From Heterostelium multicystogenum (taxonomy: Eukaryota; Evosea; Eumycetozoa; Acytosteliales; Acytosteliaceae), in contig RCNN01000299.1 of NCBI GenBank assembly GCA_003667245.1, positions 1-26,909 of the forward strand: DNA of 26,909 bases. Direction: 5' to 3'. The translations under genes and the position numbers were made by a program. The notes beneath the pieces were generated by a model. It saw only the letters and a program-made list of their open reading frames with translations, searched no databases and was not told where the DNA came from. Positions 18,456 to 26,909 of the stretch are shown one piece after another. Within the stretch, counting starts at the first letter, position 1. The number at the start of each line of letters is the position of its first letter.

Positions 18456-19090
18456 TCAATTGCTCTTGAGACTCTTTATTAGAACTTGAGTTTCTCTGCA
18501 ATATGGGAAGCATACTGCTTCATTAACTGGAGCCAATTTAATTCCTTGCCTTCATTGGTGGAAATAACTTGATCTTGGGGCTCATTGTTGTTTTCTACCT
18601 GTTCATCAAAGGAGATGGATTGATCTTGTGGCTCTCGGCAATATGGACAACATACTGTATCACTGACTGGAACAAACTCCATTCCTTGTCTTGAGCATGC
18701 TTCTTCCGTTAAGTAAAGCTTGCAGAAAACTTTACATTTAAAATCTGCAGGGCGATCATTATCTACCTCTAAGGTTTCAACATTGGTAGATTGATCTTGG
18801 AACTCATTGTTTTCTACCGAAGATTCATAGGTGGAGATAGATTGAGACTGCTTGATTGGTGATTGAGGTTCTCTGCAATATGGACATCATACGGTATCAC
18901 TGACTGGAACAAATTCCATTCCTTGTCTTGAGCATGCTTCTTCTGTTAAGTAGAGCTTGCAGAAAACTTTACATTTAAAATCTGCGGGGAGGTCATTGTC
19001 TTCCAAAGATTCATTTGCCTTTGAAACACTCCCAGAGAGTGCTATAATCACAACCAATACAACTGGTAATAAGATATTATTTTTAACCAT
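18456..19090 (-). CDS. Secreted Cys-rich repeat protein with in-frame TGA
   Basis: The start at 19090 gives a clear signal peptide (MVKNNILLPVVLVVIIALSG...SKA). The mature part has a repeat of about 40 residues: PADFKCKVFCKLYLTEEAC, then RQGMEFVPVSDTV, then CCPYCREPQ. Unit 1 is encoded at about 18989-18870 and unit 2 at about 18752-18632, nearly identical in DNA. A third, truncated unit (about 18555-18490) shows QGIKLAPVNEAVCFPYCRE if a one-base shift near 18555 is corrected, ending SLKSN and TGA at 18456. Uncorrected, the frame stops at 18479. In unit 1 the first Cys of the CCPYC block is TGA (18887-18889), which truncates the product. Acidic, Gln/Ser-rich linkers separate the units. The Cys pattern suggests a small disulfide-bonded extracellular domain, but I do not recognise the family. 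Confidence 0.75.
18632..18989 (-). repeat. Tandem internal duplication of a Cys-rich unit (about 120 bp)
   Basis: DNA at 18870-18989 and 18632-18752 is nearly identical over about 120 bp, differing at scattered single positions. The linker between them is not repeated. A shorter, more diverged copy lies at about 18490-18555. High DNA identity between units 1 and 2 points to a recent duplication or gene conversion. Confidence 0.85.
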
Positions 19091-19731
19091 TATTATTTCT
19101 TTTTAACGATTGAATATCAAACCATTCTCATTTATATATCTTTTGAAATACTCTCAACAACAAAGAACATTATTGCTAATTCTAAAATTTATCTTTATGC
19201 AAAACTATTTGTCCAAGCTGCAAACATATGAGTCATAAAACTGATTCGACAAAATGAGTCAGATTAAAGTTCTGAAGTGACGCTGCAAGTTTTCTGTGCT
19301 GGAAATCTCATAAATAATGAAAATCTAATCAAAAAATTAAACTATCATCAAATCAACAATAAATTACTAATTGAACTAAAATACATTGAAATCCGTAAAA
19401 TAAAGAAAATTCAATCAAGATAGTTGAATACAAAAAGACACAACTGGAGATTATCTAATCATCTGAGCTAAAAGGATTGACATGTGCTTTACAATCGTAT
19501 TAAATCATGATAAATAAATCTTTATTACATTTAAATTAGAGAGATGGAGTTGCGTTGATTTTGTAACAATCACTCTATTTTCTTAACTAAACTAAGGATC
19601 TAATTGGCTTAAAATAATTTAAAGACCAGGCTAGAGAATTTCAATTTAGTTAAAACAATAGAATGGACATTCTTCTAAAGAAAGATTAAAGACAATCACT
19701 CTATCAAAGTAGATTGAACTTACATCCCTCT
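19091..19731. other. AT-rich intergenic region, no gene seen
   Basis: Upstream region of the Cys-rich secreted gene (a TATATATC-type stretch near 19130) and 3' flank of the 279-residue orphan. No ORF of note, no tRNA-like fold and no repeats were recognised. Confidence 0.5.
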
Positions 19732-20571
19732 TTAGTAGAAAAAGCTGCTTATAAATCTTAAAAATAGTGTAATCCATCTCTTTAAGAATGTTTTTTCTGG
19801 TTCCACAGTTTCATCATTAATAGTAATTTCATGGTGTGGTTTGAGATCTGAAGTCTTCGCCATTGGAATGATTTGAGAAATATCTTGGATTTCTGGTAGA
19901 GTTGAAACTGTGGAAAGAGTTGGCATGAGAGCAGAGGCACAAGTTTGGACTGCAGAAGCAATTGAGGTTGGATCATCAGTTTGAATTGAAGTTGTATTTT
20001 CCACTGGAAGAACTTTCAAAGATAGAATTGGAGATCTATCTGGTTGTTTACGCTTGAAGTCGGTTCTGATATACTTTAAGCATAGCTTTTTACTGTTAAA
20101 GAAAGTATTGGCCATTTCAATTGCTTTAGGAAACCTCTCTGGAATTGCTTTACTTGCGCAATAAAGGATATTAAAGCCTAAGCTCAGCAAAGTATCTTTG
20201 GCCAACTTCACTTTAGACTTTTCTAATTCACAAACAATGAGACTAAAAGCATATTGTTTCGTCGTATATGAGCAAGCTGGCTCTAAGAATGCATCTAGTT
20301 TAATACAACTAAGGAATCCATTCAGAATAGTGGATTTATTATATGATTGTATTACATTTGTGCATAAACCTGGATTTGCACCTGGAATTTGAATAAGGAT
20401 GGATGCAAATAGATCGTAGAGTATTGAATCGGCGTGTAAACAAACCAAGTCTCTTTTATTTTGGTCAACATCATTGATTGACACAAATTTAGTGAGTGTA
20501 TTATTCATGGCAAGTTTATTTAGATTATAGTTAATACGATTAACTTGTAAATCAAAAACTTCCTTATTCAT
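19732..20571 (-). CDS. Orphan 279-residue protein with hydrophobic C-terminal helix
   Basis: An uninterrupted single-exon ORF from MNKEVFDLQVNRINYNLNKL to a TAG at 19732. Residues 1 to about 170 look like a compact helical domain with scattered Cys (DLVCLHADSILYDLFASIL, GLCTNVIQSYN, FLSCIKLDAF, KDTLLSLGFNILYCASKAI). Residues about 175-255 are Thr/Ser/Pro-rich and probably disordered (TTSIQTDDPTSIASAVQTC). The last 18 residues, FLKRWITLFLRFISSFFY, form a hydrophobic helix with basic residues, like an amphipathic membrane anchor or tail anchor. There is no signal peptide. I recognise no family. Because the ORF is long and clean in a region where most genes carry frame breaks, it is very likely a real gene. 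Confidence 0.85.
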   Translation of the reverse strand: MNKEVFDLQVNRINYNLNKLAMNNTLTKFVSINDVDQNKRDLVCLHADSILYDLFASILIQIPGANPGLCTNVIQSYNKSTILNGFLSCIKLDAFLEPACSYTTKQYAFSLIVCELEKSKVKLAKDTLLSLGFNILYCASKAIPERFPKAIEMANTFFNSKKLCLKYIRTDFKRKQPDRSPILSLKVLPVENTTSIQTDDPTSIASAVQTCASALMPTLSTVSTLPEIQDISQIIPMAKTSDLKPHHEITINDETVEPEKTFLKRWITLFLRFISSFFY

Positions 20572-21049
20572 TCTTATTATCTAACTAGTTTTAGAATATT
20601 ACTATTGATTTATTTTAAAATGTCTAATCAAAAATAACTCATGTGTAACAGATAATTTATAAGATTTTCTACACACAGCAAAACAAAAAAGAAATTAAAT
20701 TTTTAAGTTCTTTATTTTTTGAGAGTCTGATCAAGATTTATCATTGGTATTGGGTCCAATCACGTGCCCCTAACCAATGATGTAAATGATTTTAATTCAA
20801 TAAATATTAAATCCTCTTTATTATTAAAGATAGAGAATAACAACTATCTATATAATTATTTGAGACTTATATACATCTTTCATATTAAAAACTAGTTATA
20901 ACTGTTACTTTATTTTTCGTTGAACTTTGGTTTGTTGGTTTAGCTTATTGTGTTGTTTGGTTGGGATGATTATAAAGATTGAGATCGATTGAATAATGGT
21001 TGATCGATTTGGTTGTATTGTATATGTTTTCTTTGTATTTCTTTATTCT
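20572..21049. other. AT-rich intergenic region, no gene seen
   Basis: Upstream region of the 279-residue orphan and 3' flank of the mS29 gene. It includes AT-rich runs, GATTGATTTGGTTG-like T/G stretches (20950-21020), and CAATCACGTGCCCC (20757-20770) with a CACGTG core. No coding sequence was recognised. Confidence 0.5.
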
Positions 21050-22497
21050 TTAGAGCAAAGATACAAACTTCCAAACATCTCTTGCATTACCACTTGACAT
21101 TTGCCATAAATATTGTACTGTCTCTTGTGATGGGACTATATTATGATAGCATGGTTAATAAAGGTTGAAACTACAATCATTGATCTAGATATATACCTTT
21201 CTCTAAATAATTAATTTCAACTAAATAGTTTAACAACAATCTCATTTCGTAGAGACTGAACTTTGGGATATTAACAAGTTGGCTTTCATTCTTGAACTCC
21301 TCTAATAATTGTGCTTTACTAACTTCGTCGGTTGTACATGCAACTACAACACCATTCGACTAAATAATAATAGATATAATATGTGTTAATAGATGATGCC
21401 ATCTACTACTCCACTGTTGCTGTTGCTGTTGATGTATTCTTTTATAATCAATTGATACATACCAAACTATGATTGAAAAGTGGTTTGAATAGATGTGAAG
21501 CTAATAATCTGTCGGTTGGGAGAGTACCCATGAAAGTCTTGGCATCGTACATGTCACCATACTCTGATGGACGATTGAAATGATTATATCCATCGAGTGC
21601 AATCAAAACTGGGAATTCAACGATGCAATCCATCTCACGCTTAAAGTGATACAAAACTTCACTGCTGCAATCGAATAGCGATGATGATACCAAATCGTGC
21701 AATGTCTTCTCTGGTGCTGATTTGAAGTTGTTAAATTGAATCTAGAACCACACAAGTATAAGTACAATTAATATCTATCTTGCAAGAGCATGTGCTACAT
21801 AAACATATGTATGTAGATGCTCTTTCCGTTGCTGGTAACATACTCTAAACTTTGTCTTTAATGGAATCTTCTTCATGAGCTCACCGTTGACTTCGAGCAT
21901 CTGAGAGAGGATATGGGTAGAAAGCTCATTTTGCTCAAAGAGCATTGGTTTCTCTGCGAATGGTGTCAATGAACCGTGATTGATGAATTTGTAAACGGAT
22001 GGGACATAGAAAACGAACCATCCCTGTTGCTTAGCCCAGAATACCAACTGTGAGAGTGTGACTGACTTGCCAGATCCACGCTTTCCGTCGATCAGCATGC
22101 AATAGTCCTCTGGTGAATTCTTCTCGAATTGCTGCTGCTTCATTCTATTCATCCACTCAATGACCTTGAATACTGGCTCTCTCAACAATGTTGATCTATC
22201 TTTATCCTTTCCAATTCTATCGAAATGTGCCTTCAATTCTTTGGAGATATTTTCTTTACCGATGTTCTTTGACCATTGATCTTTAGAAATTGAAAGGAAT
22301 TGAAATGGGATCGATGACTTCTCGACATTATCTTTGTTTTTGGTAGCTGTGTTGTTATTGATGCTACTGCTATATGAACGAACGATGACTCTGCTGTTGT
22401 TGCTAATCAATCTGCTGCATCTGTTGCTATTCTTGGCCAAAAGTGATGACACTGATGATCTAAGTAGTTGTTGACCACCACGTAAGAAGTTAGACAT
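21050..22497 (-). CDS. mrps29: Mitochondrial ribosomal protein mS29 (DAP3)
   Basis: A GTP-binding protein of the small mitoribosomal subunit, 393 residues in four clean exons (22497-21844, 21741-21463, 21359-21197, 21135-21050). The introns at 21742-21843, 21360-21462 and 21136-21196 all begin GTAT and end TCTAG, TTTAG or TATAG. The N-terminus is Arg/Ser-rich and lacks acidic residues (SNRCSRLISNNSRVIVRSYS), as expected for a mitochondrial presequence. The P-loop GKRGSGKS is at residues 138-145 after DYCMLID, and FPVLIALDGYNHF (about 261-273) provides the Walker B aspartate. Further DAP3 blocks are STHILSQMLEVNGEL, GVVVACTTDE and SLYEMRLLLNYL. It ends SSGNARDVWKFVSLL. No frame breaks. The second intron contains a GCT/TGT-rich triplet stretch. 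Confidence 0.93.
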
Positions 22498-22731
22498 CTT
22501 GTATCTTATCTACTAATTAATGAGAATATTCAGCAACTACTGCCAATTACTGCACACAATGATCAAAGTAACAAAAATTAAAATCAGAAAAACGAGACAT
22601 AAAAACACAGCACACAAATCACTATGATCAGCTCGTGGGGTCTGCCAAAAATGAAAAAAATAAAATTGGCTATTCAGTTGATATAAAACGTTACTATGTT
22701 TTTATTTACATTACTAGCACACAGAGAGGAT

Positions 22732-24387
22732 CTAGTGTTTGGACTTGAAGCCATAGTTGTATGATTGATAATCTTCATCTTCGTCGATGTCATCTTGTGT
22801 GCTGACTTTGTTGTTATTGTTGTTTGGTGTCGGTTGATTCATTCTCTGGTCCACGAATCTGAAAAGTGAATGTATGCAAGACGATGAAGAACGCTCGTGT
22901 GAAGTGGTTCCAGCGGATACTGCTTTGCAGTTGGTCTTTCTTCCTTCGACATTGGTGTCGAGTGGTGTACTTGAAATAACCCAGTTGCAACAGTTTTCTT
23001 CAAGGAAGTTTTTGGTCGATTGATTGAACTTGACGAATCCGTGTACACTATCAGTCAAACCAATCGCGACAAGCTTGCTCAAAAGATTTTTGTTGCTTTT
23101 AACAAGTTCCATTGTCAACTGTCCACCATAGGAGTGTGCTACAATCACTAACTTCTTGGCTGGCGATCTGCTGACAAAATAACGCATTACATAGTTGACG
23201 TGGTTGGATGGGCTTTCACTACCACGGACGTATCTATTCTGGTTACCAACTTTTCCAGAGGTCATATTTGGGTTCAAAACGATCAAAGCATAATTTACGA
23301 AGCTTTGCTTCTTTGATGTATGGCAGGATGGTTCCTGTGTCCAGGCAATCATTAATGCATAGACTACGTGCCCACTGACCTGCACGCACTTGTCCACTAC
23401 CACAAATGATAATCATCAATCGCTCTTTGTTTGTATAAAAGTCATCAGAAAGGAAAATATTGGAGCTTGCTCCATCATTACCTCTGTTGAAATCGCCACT
23501 CATGTCGTCTTGTACCTCTCTTCCGTTGGACACATCTATATCTCTCTCTTCAGTGGGTTTCAGTGGAATGATTTGCTCCTGCATATTGAAGTTTTGAACC
23601 ATCAATCCTTGAATGTGCTTTGCAATGAAGTCACCGAAAAATTCATAGTGTTCCTGATCTACGAATTGGAACTTCTGGTCGGTATCAATGTTACGCAACT
23701 GGCCATTCTTATTATAGTGATATCCAAACTCCTCCAGTGTTTGTAAAAGATCTATAGTTTTCTTTCTTTGTCTTCTTATAAGGTTGTTCCTTTACAGGCG
23801 ATTCAGAATCGCCCTGTGGTTGTATCTGTTTTTGTCCTTGTTTTACTAAATCAGCTGTTGTAGGACTAGCTGTAGAAATGGCAGGGGCAGTGGTGGTAGT
23901 AGTAGTTGAAGGTCTACTTTCATCCACAATCAAATGTGATGATGACGATGATGATGATGATGATGGTGCTAGTGTTGATTACATTTGATACAGATCCAGA
24001 AGCTTTGGATTTCGATTTAGATTTGGTTTTGGTTTTGGTTTTGGAAGTAGATTTCTTTGGTGAAGTAGCACTATTATATCTTTCATTCTCTTCTTCAAAG
24101 TTATTTTTTATACTTGATTCTCTATCATAAGAACATAAATTACCCATTATATTATTATTATCACTATTAATATTATTATTATTACTACTGCTATCACTAT
24201 TGGAGTTGTTATCTGTATAAATATTGCTGTTGTTAGTTTGAGCAGTGAATTGATCCTGAGTTGCTGACATCTCTTTATGCTGAGTCAAATTATTGTGCGT
24301 GGTGTTGGTTTGCTGTAAAATTAAAAAACTAAGTCCAAAAATTAAAATTGTAATAATAATAATAATTTGCAATCCTGTTTGCATCAA
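22732..24387 (-). CDS. FAM172/Arb2-domain protein with N-terminal membrane anchor
   Basis: About 550 residues. The start at 24387 gives MMQTGLQ, then a hydrophobic helix (IIIIITILIFGLSFLIL). A long Asn/Ser-rich linker follows, then a Lys/Ser/Thr-rich basic stretch, poly-Ser (from ATC/TCA repeats) and a Thr-rich stretch. The FAM172/Arb2 alpha/beta-hydrolase-like domain has TLEEFGYHYNKNGQLR, HYEFFGDFIAKHIQ, LMIIICGSGQVRAGQWARSL, YALIVLNPNMT, SPSNHVNYVMRYF and the nucleophile-elbow-like VIVAHSYGG, then VAIGLTDSVHG. The C-terminus is acidic and Asn-rich. FAM172A/Arb2 proteins are linked to Argonaute and chromatin functions in animals and fission yeast. Frame joins at about 23935 (ATC repeat), 23755 (A run) and 23270 (A run) each recover family sequence. 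The membrane helix and linker could alternatively belong to a separate upstream gene, but spacing favours one gene. Confidence 0.82.
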
Positions 24388-24648
24388 GTTGACTTGATTA
24401 TATAATTTTACAAACGGTTGGTCTTTAGGAAGATCTTTTTTTGTGGAAATACAATATTAATAATAAATTTGAAATTCAATCATGTGTAAAAATGAAAAAA
24501 GAAAAAACACAAAAAAACAAAAAATAAAATAAATTGAAATTAAAAAAATGAAAAACGAGTCAATCGATTGTTATGATTTGGTCCAAATTATCATTTTTTT
24601 AGTTTGATAAACAATATATAGTATTGTTATTATTTATTATACTAAAAT
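24388..24648. promoter_or_regulatory. Divergent promoter region
   Basis: The 261 bp between the divergent start codons of the FAM172/Arb2 gene (minus) and the RNA polymerase I subunit gene (plus). It is extremely A-rich on the plus strand (24480-24560) and has a T run near 24594-24601, typical of dictyostelid promoters. No defined site was recognised. Confidence 0.4.
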
Positions 24649-25701
24649 ATGGCAAAAGATAAAGATGTTAAGATGAAGAAAGACGACGCCAAGTCAAAGT
24701 CCAAAAAGAATGTCAAAGATATAGAGGAAAGCAGCGAGAATGAAGAGGAACAAGATGGTTGTAGACAATGAATCTACCCAATCCGAAGCTGATTCAGACT
24801 CTGACAAGAAATCATCAAAGAAGAAGGATAAAAAAAAGAAAGAAAAGAAGAGGCAAGAAGAGTAAGAAGAGCCAGTGACGACGAAATGATGAAGAGAAGT
24901 CTTCTGATCGTGAAGAAGAAAACGAAGAGGACGAAGAGCCAAAGAAAAAGAGTAAAAAATCAAAAAAGAGCAAGAAGAGTAAAAAGAGCAGTGACGAAGA
25001 AGAAGAGGAAGAGAGTAGCGAAAAGAGTGATGTGAAAAGCGAAGAAGAAGTAAAGAAATCAAAGAAGAAAAAGAGAGAGATGAAGAAGAGAAAGGAAAAA
25101 GAAAAGAGAAGAAAAAGAAGAAATCTAAATCAACTACTACCCACTACCACCACCACCACTACATCACAATCATCAAATAAACAAGCAGAACAACAACCCA
25201 ACACAATATGGAAAGCTTTGGCAAAAGATATGAAGGCTGATTTCTGCCCAGAGTGCAACTCACTGTTACATTATCTCGAACCATTCGCCAAGCAAATCAA
25301 GTGTACTACATTGTAAATTCCGTGCTGATAAATCAAGTATGTAATGTTTGAGTATTACAATGCCAGCCATCCGTTAATTAATATTCCTATTTCATCTGTA
25401 CAGTTTTGGGTAAAAAGATTATTACTTTCAAAGAGTACATTGTTTATTAAACCAACAAAGGTCAGCGAAGAAGAAGAGGATCGTGGTGCTGAAATCGATG
25501 AGCTTTGTCCCTCTTGTGGACACACAAAGATGTACTTCAAGACTGCTCAAAACTAGATCTGCAGATGAAGGTCAAACCATTTTCTACGAATGTCAAAAGT
25601 GTTCGTAAGTATCGCCAGCAAACTTGATTGGCTTGGTACATATCTTAACTTATTACTCTCTTATCTTACCATTTAGTCATAAATTCTCGACCAACACATA
25701 G
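24649..25701 (+). CDS. rpa12: RNA polymerase I subunit A12.2 with long charged N-terminal extension
   Basis: Three exons (24649-25336, 25404-25604, 25677-25701). The introns at 25337-25403 (GTATGT...CTGTACAG) and 25605-25676 (GTAAGT...TTTAG) close perfectly. The C-terminal part matches A12.2: a first zinc ribbon (FCPECNSLL ... KC-x-x-CKFRADKS), a linker (ITFKEYIVYKPTKV), and a TFIIS-type second ribbon (LCPSCGHTKMYF, TRSADEGQTIFYECQKCSHK) with the Asp-Glu pair that supports RNA cleavage. Unlike other A12.2 proteins of about 120 residues, it is preceded by about 190 residues of alternating Lys- and Glu/Ser-rich sequence (KKSKKSKKSKK, DEEEEEESSEK) and a Thr run. The open frame from about 24900 runs unbroken through the charged region into the first ribbon, so the two parts are one gene. 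Shifts near 24767, 24860, 24895, 25310, 25445 and 25553 were bridged. Confidence 0.87.
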
Positions 25702-25874
25702 ATTTTAGTGATCGATTCCATACAACGATTGGTAGTATTCTAATTGGATATGTTGCACAAACCTTAATAATAAAACTAAAGCCAACAGTTTCAACAACTT
25801 AATAACAATAATAAATGACTAGATAGCTACACAACGAATGTGAGCTATATGGTGAATAGTACTATTTTATTGAT
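25702..25874. other. Convergent intergenic spacer
   Basis: Short AT-rich gap between the 3' ends of the A12.2 gene (plus) and the Thg1-like gene (minus). It contains AATAAAAC at about 25769 and AACAATAATAAATGA at about 25803-25817, which may be polyadenylation signals for the plus-strand gene. Confidence 0.4.
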
Positions 25875-26905
25875 TTAAGCGATTGGATTGACCAAGTCGG
25901 AATCAACAAAGTTCTCTGGTAATGTTTTGGTTGTAACGTTACTCCAATGCATGTGGATATGTTTTGGATGTTGAATGATCGTTTCTGAATCTGGTTCTGA
26001 CTGATTGAACAATTGATTATTTACAGGTGACACTGACTCCAATGTGAAATATTGCTTCTTGATGAAAACACCATATTTGTACCACATTGCTCCTTCTCGT
26101 AGTCGATGCCTTTGTCAAGTAGCATTGCCTTCATTTCCTTTCCACCCTTACCCTGAATCTGTTTGTGTGGGAAGTTGGCTTGAGCTAAACCAGAGATCGA
26201 ATTTCTCCTACAATCGATGACACTTCTCCAAATCAAGTTGTTCTAAATCGTTGATTGAGGGTAAAATGGTTGTTCAGCTATGACGTTCTGTGAGTGCACA
26301 TGGTGCATTTGCTCAGGTACTTACAACAATCTCTTGGTTTTCTGGAAGTGTAAAGATACGAGCATCAAAGTGGGGAAGACTGTCGTTAAGATGTTTTGTC
26401 AACTTGGGCTCGGTCTTCAGGGTTATAGGTCTGAGAGTTGATTACTTTGTAAAAGGTGGTCGACGCGATACCCGCAGCCAAAGTGATCAGCTTTTGAACC
26501 TTACCGTTGTACGGAAGGAGTGATGTTTGTTGAGTTGCCACGAGACGCTCTTGATATATCGTCCTCGGGCAAGGCAGCAAAGCACAATGTTAATCTCATC
26601 ACTGAAAGTGTAGACCCAGCATCGTTGGGTTGAATTCTTTCATGAGGACATGAGCAGTTTCAACCCATTGCATTATGCACACCGGATATCCCATGGCTTT
26701 TACAAAATTCTTTGTGGAACTTGCTGAAGCCATGTCCGTCTAGACGAATGATTGAAGGGAGTGTTTCCCGTGATATAAGTGAGTTCATCGATGTTTCATA
26801 CTGCTTCATTCTATCGCCCAGCTTCTCTGAGTCCCTCTTTGCTGATCCTGCAGTCTCAGTCGGTTGTTGTGTCTGTTGTTGATTTCTATCGGTTGAAGAT
26901 GCCAT
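25875..26905 (-). CDS. Thg1-like protein (3'-5' RNA polymerase / tRNA repair)
   Basis: About 315 residues in two exons. The intron at 26243-26324 is GTAAGT...GATTTAG. The start at 26905 gives a Gln/Thr-rich lead, then GDRMKQYE and SIIRLDGHGFSKFHKEF, the palm motif with the metal-binding Asp-Gly. Next come ETAHVLMKEFNPTMLGL, FSDEINIVL (the second metal-binding acid), GKVQKLITLAAGIASTTFY, and IWRSVIDCRRNSISGLAQ with MKAMLLDKGIDYEKE. The family adds nucleotides in the 3'-5' direction to tRNA 5' ends. The HINNLYNT block of true tRNA-His guanylyltransferases is replaced by RRNSISGLAQ, so this is a Thg1-like protein rather than Thg1. No mitochondrial presequence is seen. A tail (IIQHPKHIHMHWSNVTTKTL) ends at 25875. 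Shifts near 26650, 26605, 26550, 26385 and 26085 were bridged. Confidence 0.85.
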
Positions 26906-26909
26906 TTTA

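Noticed and set aside
18240..18456. SECIS element for the TGA in the Cys-rich gene
   Set aside because: No ATGA...AA...GA core on the minus strand of the 3' flank could be found by eye, so selenocysteine is kept only as a weak possibility.
24694..25062. Minus-strand Ser/Leu/Phe-rich ORF of 122 residues
   Set aside because: Antisense of the Lys/Glu-rich extension of the A12.2 gene; AAG/GAA codons read backwards give Leu, Phe and Ser.
1..26909. tRNA, rRNA, CRISPR arrays, retrotransposons and DNA transposons
   Set aside because: No tRNA GTTCGA-type arm with a matching fold, no spaced direct repeats, and no reverse transcriptase, integrase or transposase motifs were seen; short RNAs could still be missed by eye.

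Overview
The window looks like dictyostelid (social amoeba) nuclear DNA. The evidence is AT-rich intergenic DNA around moderately AT-rich genes; many short introns (about 50-110 nt) with GTATGT or GTAAGT donors and TTTAG/TATAG acceptors; poly-Asn, poly-Gln, poly-Thr and poly-Ser tracts; and family signatures typical of this clade, namely FNIP leucine-rich repeats behind a short N-terminal domain and ankyrin-type repeats with the 'NRTEGC' turn. Coding regions are less AT-rich than I would expect for D. discoideum, so another dictyostelid is likely, but I cannot name the species.

Layout, left to right: the 3' end of a villin-headpiece gene (+); an acidic D/E/Y-rich ORF and an FNIP-repeat gene (-); a ZIP metal transporter (-); a small one-helix membrane protein (-); a CAP-domain gene with an unusual intracellular-looking N-terminus (-), divergent from an Asn/Gln-rich gene (+); cytosolic arginyl-tRNA synthetase (-); an equilibrative nucleoside transporter (-); a poorly resolved stretch (13.0-14.2 kb) with a long near-perfect hairpin and coding-like signal on both strands; a GH25 lysozyme-like gene (-); an orphan gene (-); a broken ankyrin-repeat gene (+); a probable FMC1-type LYR mitochondrial assembly factor (-); a secreted Cys-rich repeat protein (-); a 279-residue orphan (-); mitoribosomal protein mS29/DAP3 (-); a membrane-anchored FAM172/Arb2-domain protein (-), divergent from an RNA polymerase I A12.2-type subunit with a long charged extension (+); and a Thg1-like 3'-5' RNA polymerase (-) at the right edge.

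Several genes serve translation and ribosome production (ArgRS, mS29, A12.2, Thg1-like). They are neighbours rather than an operon, and nothing suggests a co-transcribed system.

Most genes, including housekeeping ones, carry single-base frame breaks, often at homopolymers. This points to consensus errors in the assembly more than to decay. mS29 and the 279-residue orphan read cleanly. Intron and frame-join positions were inferred by eye from splice motifs and protein continuity. No tRNA, rRNA, CRISPR array or recognisable transposon was seen.
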